Below, in pieces: positions 34,231 through 47,136 of a DNA stretch of 64,000 nt. Numbering within the stretch: the first letter of the stretch is position 1; the number at the start of each line of letters is the position of its first letter. The translations under genes and the position numbers were made by a program. The stretch lies in the NCBI GenBank assembly GCA_946800325.1, contig OX326958.1, positions 4,722,001-4,786,000 of the forward strand, read 5' to 3'. This DNA comes from Luzula sylvatica. Its lineage: Eukaryota; Streptophyta; Magnoliopsida; Poales; Juncaceae. A model generated the notes under the pieces. The model made no database searches. It was given only the letters and a program-made list of their open reading frames with translations, and was not told the DNA's origin.

Positions 34231-34942
34231 TAGAGTTGGCAAAATCGGATCTGACCCTAAAATATGACCCGACCCGCCCGAATCCGAACCCGATCTGAAC
34301 CAAAAATGTTGAAAAGTCAACGACCCGAACCCGAAACCGAATGACCCGAACCCGAAATCGACCCAAAACCGAATGACCCGAATCCGAAATCGACCCGAAA
34401 TCCATCCGAAACCGAACGATCCGAAACCGAATGACCCGAACCCGAAATTCATCCGAAACCGAATGATCCGAAACCCGAACGATCCGAACCGAACTAACTC
34501 AAAATCCGAATAACCCGAAACTCACGATCCGAATGACTCTAAAATAAAAAATTTATTATTAAAATTAATGTAATATTGCTAAAATGTCTTGGGATCAATA
34601 AAATAAATTTCGAATTACCCGAAAACTGATTTTTTGAAAAATCGAATGATTCGAAATCAAATTTTGCGAAATCCAGATGACCAAAAAATAAAAATAGCCA
34701 AGACCCGAATGACCCGAAAACCGAAACGACCCGGAACCGAACGACCCGAAAACCGAAACGACCCCGAACCGAACGACCCGAAAATTGAAACAACCCCGAA
34801 CCGAACGACCCGAAAATCGAAACGACCCCGAACCGAACGACCCGAAAATCGAAACAACTCCGAACCGAACGACCCGATGACCCGCAAACCAAAACGACCC
34901 GAAGCCGAAATGACCCGCAAACCGAAACGATTGCCACCTCTA
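34231..34942. mobile_element. hAT-type MITE made of CCGAA repeats
   Basis: The ends are TAGAGTTGGCAAAATCGG and the inverse of TAGAGGTGGCAATCG, with an 8-bp target duplication differing at one base, TATATG(A/C)C (34223-34230 and 34943-34950). Between the ends are dozens of degenerate ACCCGAA/ACCGAACG units. The long open frames across it (34539-34955 minus, 34634-35005 plus, and others) are repeat translations rich in Arg, Gly, Phe and Ser. Confidence 0.8.
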
Positions 34943-34950
34943 TATATGCC

Positions 34951-35953
34951 CTCAATTTTTATTACAAACATAACTGAGAGGAATTTAAGTTACGAATTCA
35001 TTTAATTTGTTACTACTATCTTTAGTCGAAGTTGTTCAATATTTGGCCATTGAATTTACACATGGTGCGGGGTTGTTTCTGCAAATTTCCTAAATTTCAG
35101 TTGTAGCTCATCTTTCTGGACATAAAATACAGCCGACAAAAAACAGAACCTAACAGTGATTCCAATAGCACAAATATGGTTGTGACTTGTCAAGAAATCT
35201 TAGATCTCAAATCATATTAAAAGATTTTAAAATTTTAAAACAAGACAGAAATAAAAATAACAAAAATAAAAGAACGCAAAATACATCCTCCCCATTTACA
35301 GCCCCTAGTAGGAGACAAATAAGCTCAAGCTCACATGTGAGAACTAAGAACCAACATGGACTTTAGATCTAGATTAAATACACAATACACAATACAATTC
35401 AATCTTTTAACAATTACCTCACAAGCAAAATAATGACCAAAAAGCTCGAGCTCACATGAGCTTTGTCATTTTCCCCTATTACATGTTGCAAAAGAACGAT
35501 CATAGATGTGACTATACTCCCAACCAATGAGATAATGCCACGTCAATACAATTTCTTCTAGACAAAGTTCACTTTTTTTTACTAATACAACAAAAATAAT
35601 TGATTTTTGGATTCTCAACTAAGGATCCAAAGAACCAAATCAAGCATTTGCTTTCCCCCTTAACAAATGCCCATACAATTCGAACAAACAACACACTTAA
35701 AATAAGGAAAAATAATTAAACAAAGAATAAAATTGCACAAGGATACTGCCTAAAACTCCGCATCCATGCTTCTCTTTTGTCACTGTACCAATGTACCTAA
35801 CCATACCGCCCATAAACTCTTACATATTTGCAATCAAGGGCCTCCTTTTCTTGCTTATTGTTTACAAAGCAATTTATGCACTACAAAACCCAAAACCCCA
35901 AATTAAATTTTTATAAATCAAATAAAATTTGAATAATTAATTACCTACCTGTA
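34951..35953. other. 3' flank of the ARM-repeat gene
   Basis: AT-rich, without recognised coding sequence. The part near 35750-35953 probably contains the 3' untranslated region of the minus-strand ARM gene. Confidence 0.5.
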
Positions 35954-37678
35954 TTAGTTACTTCGTCCAAGTGAAAATAAATTTTTTATTCGACTCCCCG
36001 AAATTCTTTGCAAGGCCTTCTTAGCACCGGCCACTTCGGACTCGGCTAATTTTTGCAAAAACTGGTTCGCTCCATTTTCCATTAATCTTTTTCTCGCTCC
36101 GTTTCCTCCAATACTAGTCAGAGCAAGGACCACCGCCACGACTGGCCTTTTCGATATTTGATCGTTGCATGGATCGAGTAATTTCACTAATCGAGTCAAA
36201 CTTTTCTCATCTCTGACGAGTTCTTTACGATTCGATTTGACGTCTAGTAGAGAGACGAGAGCTTTCGAAGCTGTTTCTTGCATTAATGCTGGTTTGGAAT
36301 TTTCGAGCATTCTGACAAGTGGGGCCATGCACGGAGCCATGGATTTCTTGGTTTCGTCGGAAATGGAAAGGGAGGCGATTAACGAAGCAGATATTTGTTG
36401 GATGGAGACACTGTTACGAGGACCGTTGGAGATGAACTCTGTGAGTCGAGAGAAGAATAATGGGGAGGAGAGAGATTTAGCGGTGGAAGGAAGAAAAGAG
36501 AGGGCATGGATTGCGCGCAATACATTTTCTTGAAGTTCTTGATCTGAGGCGGTATAGAGTATGTGAAGGAGACGGGTCAATCCTGATTCTTGTACGATGC
36601 ATGCACGGATTTCATCCCCTCCAGTTGAAGCGAGGGACCAGAGGCAAAAAGCTGAGCTCTTTTGTGCATCATTGGAGCCAGAAGTTAAAAGGTCGATTAA
36701 AACAGGGATTCCTCCTTCCTCGAATATGGCAATTTGGACGTCATCAAGAGAGGATATGTTTTTTAAGGAGGAGGCAGCAAGGGTGCGGAGAGAAGGAGAT
36801 CCGGATCCGGGTCGGCAAGCACTTATCAGAACCGTTATACCTCCATAGGCCGAACAAGCCCAGGCACGAGTCGGATCGGAGGTGATGGCTTCAACAGCAG
36901 CAGCAGCACGGTTCCGGCCAGTGACTGTACCTGACTCGATGAGGCGGAGGAGAGGACCAAGGCCTCCTTCGTTGAAGATCGTATGGCAAGATGAGGCTGA
37001 CGAAGTGGTGAGAAGGGAGATGACAGAGATAGCTCTGTCGATGAGGTGAGAATGGGATGTCGAAGGGTCGAGGAGGCGTAGAAGGCAAGGGATATCACCT
37101 TCAGAGGTGACAATAAGTGATATTTTTGCCGGATCAGAGTTGAGAAGCTCGAGGAGCGACTCTAGCGCTTTCAATTTGATATCTAAAGCACCGATCTGGA
37201 GGCGAGCAAAGGCATCATTGATGAAAAGTGTGAGATCAGCCTTGGACGCAGCCGGTCCGGGGTGGGAGAGGATGATAGCGTTTTTCGAATCTTGTTGCCG
37301 AGTCAGGAGACCAGAACGGACAAGAAGAGAAAGATCTTGAATGTGGAGAGTGAGTGAAGATGCAGCAATGTCTAAATCGCTTTGGAGAAGTAGCCGGCCG
37401 GAAGGGAGTGACGGATCGTGGCAACGGGAAGACAGCAAGCGAAGTGAGTTGAGAGTCGTTACCAGCGAGGAGAGAAGATCTACAAACAGCGGATTGGTAA
37501 GAGAGTTGGGCGCAGTGGAAGCTTCAGAGAGGTTCGATTGGAGAAGTTGAAGTTTGGAGTGAAGGAGGCGCCAGCGAGGTACGAGAGCTTTGACGGACAA
37601 GGCAGCCGCGAGGAGGAGAGGGAGGAGGTCGGTGAGGATTAGGGTTAGGGTTTCGGAAGGCGATGAAGGAGGAGACAT
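35954..37678 (-). CDS. Armadillo-repeat protein (Vac8-like), intronless
   Basis: Alpha-solenoid protein of 574 residues in one exon, presumably a protein-interaction scaffold. Numbered from the chosen start, an N-terminal helical region (residues 1 to about 165) with a hydrophobic stretch LTDLLPLLLAAAL is followed by armadillo-type repeats over about 170-560. Typical repeat strings are GDIPCLLRLLDPS, GGLGPLLRLIESG, EEGGIPVLIDLLTSGS..AQKSSAFCLWSLAS, ESGLTRLLHIL and a C-terminal NGANQFLQKLAES. No U-box is seen, so a ubiquitin-ligase role is not supported. The start MSPPSSPSE was preferred over a Met 30 codons upstream, whose extra residues are poorly conserved in type. Plant genomes contain single-exon ARM-repeat proteins of about this size and layout; specific partners are unknown. 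Confidence 0.86.
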   Translation of the reverse strand: MSPPSSPSETLTLILTDLLPLLLAAALSVKALVPRWRLLHSKLQLLQSNLSEASTAPNSLTNPLFVDLLSSLVTTLNSLRLLSSRCHDPSLPSGRLLLQSDLDIAASSLTLHIQDLSLLVRSGLLTRQQDSKNAIILSHPGPAASKADLTLFINDAFARLQIGALDIKLKALESLLELLNSDPAKISLIVTSEGDIPCLLRLLDPSTSHSHLIDRAISVISLLTTSSASSCHTIFNEGGLGPLLRLIESGTVTGRNRAAAAVEAITSDPTRAWACSAYGGITVLISACRPGSGSPSLRTLAASSLKNISSLDDVQIAIFEEGGIPVLIDLLTSGSNDAQKSSAFCLWSLASTGGDEIRACIVQESGLTRLLHILYTASDQELQENVLRAIHALSFLPSTAKSLSSPLFFSRLTEFISNGPRNSVSIQQISASLIASLSISDETKKSMAPCMAPLVRMLENSKPALMQETASKALVSLLDVKSNRKELVRDEKSLTRLVKLLDPCNDQISKRPVVAVVLALTSIGGNGARKRLMENGANQFLQKLAESEVAGAKKALQRISGSRIKNLFSLGRSN

Positions 37679-39289
37679 TGGGACAGATGATGAAGCGAGT
37701 GTGAGTTGGCGGGGAAAGAGAAGCACATGGAGGGAAGGAAAAAAGTAGATGAAAGAGGGAGTAATCAATGGACGGATGAGATTGATAGAGAATGGAGTCC
37801 ACGGTGTGGATTGGTTATGGGGAAAGGTAAGGAAAAGAATGGAAAAAGGAAAGGAGTGTGCGTTACTGACACTGGTAGGGTTATAGAGCTATGGATGTAT
37901 GGTACTCTCTCCATTTAAATCCTAACTGGAGGTTCCATTTGTGTCTGTATGTTAAGGGTGCCAAACATTTTTTTTTTTAAATCTAGTATATCAAGTATGT
38001 AGAAAAATAACAAATGTATTGTATTTCAAAAAAAAAAATCATATATTTAAAATATATATACACATCTAAATGATACAACACATAAAATAAAAATTATTTA
38101 AAATTATTATATATTGACAAATTGTATATGTATTTTTGGAATATCTAAAATGTAAAGCATGATATTAAATATTGATAAGAAGATAAAAAAAATTATAATT
38201 ATAATGAATCTAAAAAAGTTCTCAAATAAAAAGAAATAAATGGCATTAAATGTTTGGTACAATGCTTAAATGGCTTACATGTTGGAAAATTAAATTAGCA
38301 AAAGGAGATCATGTACTATGACAAAAAATTGATGGAAAATAATTACGTAGTAATAATACATCGTTACAAGAAAATGACCTCTATTTCTTTGAGAATGTCA
38401 CTAAAACAACATTCATGATCCGTATCAAAAATACAATTTTTTTGTAGTTATATAAAATAAATGACACGTATCGACCCATATACTTAATCGTTAAACCTTT
38501 AATCTAACATGCCATTGATTTATGTCTTATACCTCAAATTTGATTTATATTTAAGTCGTATGAGCAATTCAAAATAATCGATTCTTGCATCACAATGTTT
38601 GACACGACAAATAAATCGAAATTGAAATCGAAGATCCACGATAGCTCCCAAGACACATCAACGTGCTAATCTAGCTTTTAAACAACAAGAAAGTTGGAAT
38701 TTATTTTTAAAACATAATAGTAGGTTCTCGTTGCTCAACGATATCTATGAAAATAAGGAGCTGTCGAAGATTACCAATTATGGTAGGCACTTAAAAGTTG
38801 AAATTCAAAGCTTGTACCTTGTCCTTGGTATATACGTGACACCTAAATTTAAAATTTTATTCCCCTTTGTTTTCTAAATTTATGTGATTGTATCATGAAT
38901 TGTCACGTATGCATAACGATTCCGAATATCAAATTTACGCGGTTATCATTAATGATAACATGTGTAATACGTAATTACTTCCATTCTTGTATTTTTCATT
39001 TATCTTTGAATATACACGTAAAAGTTACATCATCATATATGATAATCTTTATATCATGTGACGGCTCGAGGATATTTTCATTGATTGCATATTTGGTATT
39101 GTATGATTTATATTTAATTATTTACGTATAAACATTTGTATGACGTAGTTTTACCGGGCCATAGTGTGGGTTAATCTCATACATTGATTGTGTATATTTG
39201 ATATTTTTGTGGATTCATCGAAAATTTGAAACTTTCATTTTGAAAAAGTATATTACGTCTTTACTCATGTTACAAAAATAATCAAAAAA
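37679..39289. other. Upstream of the ARM gene, then intergenic
   Basis: The first 250 bases are G/A-rich on the plus strand and probably hold the promoter and leader of the ARM gene. The rest is AT-rich with no recognised gene or element ends. Confidence 0.45.
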
Positions 39290-39715
39290 TCAAGTCGTGT
39301 CATGTCGAATATTGTATCCCATATCGGTACTCGTTGGATATTGTATCGTATACTCTTCGCAACACATGCGACGTGTATTTTGTTTTGAAATAATAACATG
39401 CACTTGTCAAATACTCCGTTCTTGTGAATCAAAATAGTATGGAAAAAAAATACTTGAAAAATAAAATTCGAAATTGAAATTAAAAATTATATATAAGAAA
39501 ATTTCCGAACATAACAAGTATTTAGTTCAAAAGAAGATGATTCAATTATAAAAAGTTTAGTATTTTTTACTCAAAATTATAATTATCTAATCTATTTTTT
39601 AAATATATAAATTATAATTAATAAATTAATATATATAATATATAATAGACATTGTATTTTTTTTTTTTAATTATCGTATTAGCGACATAATTTTAAATAC
39701 GATAACTATATCTTT
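39290..39715. repeat. Dispersed AT-rich repeat, copy R2
   Basis: Same ordered phrases as 17210-17705 and 56500-56935: GATATTGTATCGTATAC at the left, TATAATTAATAAATTAA and ATAATAGACATTGTATTT toward the right, ending in ATTATCGTATTAGCGAC. Confidence 0.6.
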
Positions 39716-40176
39716 GCCACGTAATTACATAATAGAAAATATAGTTAAAATCAAATATTAATAATATTGTAGGTATGCATTAAATTTTAAAGCTAAAAAT
39801 TTACAAACAAAATGGAGGGGGAGCGAGGTGAAAGGGACAGGACAGTTCGAAGGAGACTGGACCAGACTACTAGATTAATTGGCAAACTTAAATGGAGACG
39901 ATCTGAAGCATAATTGCTCCTGATAACTGTATCTCTGTGACTTGTGTTGCTGTAAAGAGAACACAGACTTTGCAAAAGAAACCCTCAACATAACCTACAT
40001 CACAAAAACACCCTTATTCATAACATAAAAACAAAGCATCTACACATATAACAAATGCAAAGGTTTCAAAACCTCTTCAAATGACCACACCAACAAACAA
40101 ACAGTATCGTTTCTGTTATTTCTCTATAATTAATTACTAAATTACCCTCCCCCAAAAACAAATACCAGAATTATTT

Positions 40177-42248
<2,072 letters not shown>

Positions 42249-42521
42249 CTAAGAGGAAGATTGGGTCGAACAGTAAAGGAGTAGGGAGAGAGAGGGTAGA
42301 GGGAAAGGAGTGGAAAGTTGGGTTTTAGGAACGGAAATGGAATATACGAAAGGAATAAAGGAATATCCAGGGGATGTGGCAGGACAGACATGATGACTAG
42401 GCTTTCGAGTGTAATGTTGAATATCTCCCGTATGTTCCATCTTGTTAAATATCTGACAGAAGAATATTTTGCAAATCTTTGAAAATTTTAATATTGTCAC
42501 GATGCATAATTACTTGTGATA

Positions 42522-43943
42522 GTTAGATTCAAAATTCATCTCAAAATTCACAAAATAATATTTATTGTTGCTTTTAACAATATTACAGTGTTGTATATAT
42601 ATTCACTACAATTCAAAAACATGTCTAATTAACTAATGTCACATTTACAAAGAATCCCGTAGGTCTTTGTATCATCCAATACTCCCCCGCAAACTCATTG
42701 TTCCAGCGTGAACGTTGAGTTTGGAACGCAATCCCTGAAATCTCGACACAGAAACTAGCTTGGTGAGAATGTCGGCCAATTGGTCCTTTGAACAAACAAA
42801 TCGAACGAGCAATTTCTTGTCAATGACACATTCTCGGACGAAATGATAATCAATTTCTTGTCATTGGAGAAGGACCCGACAACATGATTGTAATCGGGTC
42901 CCAACCCGTTAAGAACGTGAACGATAAGATGACGATCCGAAATCGGGTCCCCGATGGCAGCAAGCTGATCCGCTACGTGTTTGAGTTTGTCGAGATACCC
43001 TGAGATGGTGGAATCTCCCTTTCGAATGGATTGGAGCTTAGAATGGAGTTGCATCGAACGAGCGATCGTTTGAGAAGTAAAACGATTGCTCAAAAAAGAC
43101 CAAATTTCACCGACTGTCGAGCACTCGATTATTTGTCCGATAATGGACTCGCTGAGAGAGCATATGAGCCAATCCATAATTAACTTGTCTTGACATAGCC
43201 ACAAGGAGAAATCAGGATTGGATTGATGATTAGTGATGCCGGTAGTGGAGGTGCTAGAGATTTGAGGAGGAGGAGGTTGGGGGTTGTCGAGATGACTCCG
43301 TAAATTATAGCCCTCTAGGATAGAAAGAATCTGAGCTTTTCAGATAAGAAAATTCGATTCGATGAGCTTGATAGGGAGAGACTGAGTAAACTGAACGAGA
43401 TTGGTGATTTGGGTAGAATCGAAAGAGGTGGAGGAGTTAATTTGGGAACTGGAAGAACTATCTGGCCATGATAACTGAGAAAAGATCGATCTAACTAAAA
43501 AGAAGACAATAGGTCCCGAAATTGAACAAAAGACGCAAGAAACCAGGTAATTAAGATGTAAAATAGAAAGAAACTCGGATCTAGATGGATCTGTAAGATC
43601 TAATGAGAAGAAAGATTGTAGAAAAAAGATAAAGATAGTCTAAAAGAACAAATACTCGATAGATGACCGAAAAAACCAATCGAAGAAGACGAGATCTTGA
43701 TTCATAAGTGTGATCGCTCTGATACCATGTTTGATTTAAACTTCATCTCAAAATAATCTTTCTCATTGCTTTTAATAGTATTAGAGTGTTGTGTATATAT
43801 ATTCACTACAGTCCAAAAACATCTCTAATTAATGTCTGTCCGCAGTAGCAAGATTCATATCTGTCATTATCATTCATTGCACACAATGATAACACTAGAC
43901 ACATTCACGAAGAATCATGTAGGTCTTCATATCATCCAATAAG
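42522..43943 (-). mobile_element. Internally deleted Ty1/copia retrotransposon
   Basis: The right (5') LTR is about 43728-43938 and the left (3') LTR about 42522-42678. They align over TTCATCTCAAAA, GTGTTG..ATATATATTCACTACA and GTAGGTCTT..ATCATCCA. A primer-binding site for initiator tRNA-Met, TGGTATCAGAGC, lies on the minus strand at 43727-43716. The gag (UBN2 type: NLVQFTQSLPIKLIE, NHQSNPDFSLWLCQD, YLDKLKHVADQLAAIGDP, VLNGLGPDYNHVVGSF) runs from about 43480 to 42862 with a stop at 43342-43340. It is followed directly by the RNase H C-terminus (YHFVRECVIDKKLLVRFV, KDQLADILTK, FQGLRSKL), so protease, integrase, reverse transcriptase and most of RNase H are gone. A purine tract GCGGGGGAG precedes the 3' LTR. 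Confidence 0.88.
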
Positions 43944-44068
43944 AATTACTTGTGATACACAATATTTTAAATTGCGACGTAACAATTCGTAGTAGTTAGA
44001 TATTTTTTTGTAGTGGTGAGACTTCTTTCGTGTGTAGGTCTGGTCGCAGACCCATGTAGAATTGACAA

Positions 44069-44299
44069 AATATGACCCGACCAAAAAAAGGCATGCTCGC
44101 TAGAACCCGAACTCGAAATCGAGACGGAAACCGAATGAAACTGAACCAAAATCGAATGAGCCGAAACCGAAATCGAGCCGAATGACCAAAAATCCGAACG
44201 ACCCGAACGACCCAAAAATCGAACGGCCTGGACCCAAATTGACCTGAAACCGAACTCATCCGAGACCGAACTGACTACAAACCCGAATAACCCGAAGGA
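44069..44299. mobile_element. Left part of a CCGAA-rich hAT-like element
   Basis: AAAATATGACCCGACC followed by degenerate CCGAAACCGAATGA units, as in 34231-34942. The LTR at 44305 interrupts it. A possible distal end is near 45660-45735 (AACCCCGCCCAATCCGATC..ACACCCGTC). Confidence 0.5.
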
Positions 44300-44304
44300 T
44301 ATAT

Positions 44305-45191
44305 TGTAGGGAAATCCTCGGCCCCGCGCAGCGGATGAGAGAAGTAATATACAACCATGGAAGAACTAATATACAACCATACCGCACCAAATTGATGGTG
44401 GACAAAAGGTTGGTCGCTTTCTTCCATCGTCTTCTTCGTGTTTTCCACTCCGACAACGCGTGCGTCCCATACCACACGACTTGACACCGTTGTGGTTTGC
44501 CTTCCGTCTCACATGCGTCCTTCTCGTCTTGACTCCATCATAATCGTTCTCCTCCTTGTTGTGGGTAAAACCGAAACTATTTCGGTCAAACCCTAATTTC
44601 AGTTTGATCACAAACTAGAACCAAATACATGGTTGCTCTATTCGTATCCACCGTGATCAGTTGTAGTCTCTCGGTCACACACGCAACTGTCTAGACGAAG
44701 CGTGTGTGAATTTGCTTGATTCGATCATTCACGTTATCTAATGGAGAAAATCCATTTTCTCCTCTTTCTCTATTTTTCTTGTTCCAACTATTGGACACAC
44801 TTGTTAAAATGAATCTAGACAGATTGTTTAGTCTGAATTGACTAACTAGAGGAGAAGGAAACATCATATTTATACTTTAATATGATAAAGATTAGGTCAA
44901 AGGTTGTGTATATCCAATATACACATTCAACAGTATGTTCGTTCGAACGAACTGTACTCGTCCGTTCGAACGAACCACTCTCTGGAGCGAGTCTGTATAA
45001 AACAGTTTTATATTCGAAGTGATCCGTTCGAACGGAGCCTATGATTTGTTCGAACGAATCTCTCTGTCTCGTTTCTGTGTTAATTTCAAATTCCAAGATA
45101 AGATACTATATAATATAAAGAAGAATAAATAATAAATCACAGCAATATAATTTTACTAAAAATAAAATACAAAATTTCTTTACTTAAATCA
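44305..45191 (+). mobile_element. Probable solo LTR
   Basis: Begins TGTAGGGAAATCC and ends AAATCA, with a low-complexity 5-bp duplication TATAT (44300-44304 and 45192-45196). The GC-rich start, several AATAAA signals near 45120-45140, and a cluster of four GTTCGAAC palindromes (44938-45060) suit an LTR. No internal retrotransposon domain adjoins it. The boundaries are less secure than for the LTR at 22742 because the duplication is simple sequence. Confidence 0.55.
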
Positions 45192-45196
45192 TATAT

Positions 45197-46351
45197 GACA
45201 TGTTTTGTTTTCTGAAAAAAATTGAGTACTCGTCTTTTGTTATTTTTTATTTTGTTTAAGAGTAAGGTTTGTTTTTTGTTAATTTATGTTCGATAGTAAG
45301 ATTTTCTTTTATTTGTAATCTCGTGATTTCAGTTTTGTCATGAAATATGTAATTAATTTGAAAATTGAAAAATTTGTATATAATTTGTGTTTTATATTTA
45401 TTGTCAGGAGAATGACATAAATAAAAATGAGATGTTGATTATGCATTTTAATTTTGATTTGTGTTTTTGTAAAAAAAATTCGATGATTTAATTAAAAATA
45501 TAATTCTTATTGCATATTGTTTTGTTGACATATCAACATATATTGTTGTAGTATATACTTATGAAAAAAAACGGTTAACCTGTCCAAACCGTTCAATTCA
45601 GTCAAGATGAGTTTAAATTTTTTTTATAAGTATTATGTGTTGGGTTAGGTTGAAAAAATAAAAACTCGTTCTAATTAGGTTGGATTATTGTTTTGATAAA
45701 ACCCCGCCCAATCCGATCTACGTACACCCGTCTTTGCATATATAATCAAATGCTTACCATACAATTAACATGAAAGGCTAATCAAATATCAAAATTTTAG
45801 AATAATGAAATGTTACATCTGGAAATACCGAAATGGTAATGAAATACAATTTTGAATAAGAGTATATTTAGCAATCCATTAATGACACATCTGGAAATAA
45901 TCAAATGTTTCGAATAAATAAATATTGTGAAAGAATGGAAACTATAATCTTTGAGAAATATGAGTCATTTATTTACGATGTATCATTCTTTATTTTTCAT
46001 GATAATACATTTTAGTATTTTATACATAATCAATTAAGTCAAGATTTATCTTTTTCGTTCATTACTTTGTGATATAATTTTTCGTTCATTACTTAATTAG
46101 TGATATAAATTATATTAATATTATAACTTGTTCATTATTTATATTTTTTCATTAAATATGATATTTCGCTGCCTCGCAAAAGATAGAAACACAAATTTTA
46201 CATATTTTGGTAATAGTCAAGACAAACCAATCGAGTATGTTTTTATTCGAAACTGGAATCATTTCGAACCTGACATAATTCGAACTCGAAGAATCTGATC
46301 CGAACGTTTAATTTAACTTGAAAAAAATCTGATTAAAATAAAATTCATGAA
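45197..46351. other. Intergenic, no gene recognised
   Basis: AT-rich. Only the presumed hAT-like end around 45660-45735 stands out. Confidence 0.45.
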
Positions 46352-46705
46352 AAATTCTATCATACATCCTTTTTTTTTTCTTTTTCTTATGATACATTTT
46401 TTCAAATGTATTTTGAATAATTATTAATTAATATGTATTTGAGCTAATTTTTTAAGTGTACTATTTATCAATGAATAGTAGTCTAAACATGATTGGGGAA
46501 GACGAACTCGACGCATTAATCAATATATGAAATACAAATATAATTCTCTCAAATAATTGTTTTACAAATTCTAATAGGCAGGTTAAATAAAAAATCTTCA
46601 TTGTTCATTCAAAAAATAATATCTACAAAAAATAAATTTTATGACACATCATTCTAAATATGCCAAATACAATTTTAAAAAGACGTATGATAGAACTCTC
46701 CAAAA
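46352..46705. mobile_element. MITE, diverged copy of the family at 48981
   Basis: The ends AATTCTATCATACATCC and GACGTATGATAGAACTCTCC are inverted. Interior phrases (CTTATGATACATTTTTTCAAATGTATTTTGA, in short runs) match 48981-49221 in inverse order. Its ends are decayed and no target duplication was found. Confidence 0.65.
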
Positions 46706-46800
46706 CTATTATGAACTAGGGCTTGTATTAGTAAGAATTGGGGTTTATTTGATCCGTACGAGTGATCTAATTCAGTTATATGCAAGGATTTACATGATTT

Positions 46801-46827
46801 AGTGTTGAATTGATTAAATCAATTCAA

Positions 46828-46871
<44 letters not shown>

Positions 46872-47094
46872 GCTTTCTAAGGAGAATCCAAAAAGAATTC
46901 ACGCGTACAAAATATACTGATGAAACTAACAAAATATACTATTCAAATTAGCAAAATATACTGATAAATCCAATATGTTAACATAGTTAAAATTGAGAAT
47001 AAAATAATATATTTTCAATAATATATTTTCCTAATTTCAATAGTATATTTTGGTCTTTGGATTCTTTTTTGGATTTTTTTATGGATTCTTGTTA

Positions 47095-47132
<38 letters not shown>
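46801..47132. repeat. Two (TA)n microsatellites enclosing a MITE-like insert
   Basis: (TA)n runs at 46831-46868 and 47096-47132 flank a 227-bp insert whose ends carry inverted AATCCAAAAAGAATTC / GGATTCTTTTTTGGATT, with repeated AAAATATACT units inside. The layout is that of an element inserted into a TA microsatellite, as described for Micron-type MITEs of grasses. A perfect 31-bp palindrome (46801-46831, core AATTGATTAAATCAATT) abuts the left run. Confidence 0.7.

Positions 47133-47136
<4 letters not shown>

Noticed and set aside
34166..35005. Arg/Gly/Phe/Ser-rich open frames on both strands
   Set aside because: They are produced by the CCGAA repeat units of a hAT MITE, with all frames similarly open.
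36165..37550. Several plus-strand frames of 69-124 residues
   Set aside because: They are antisense shadows of the intronless ARM-repeat gene.
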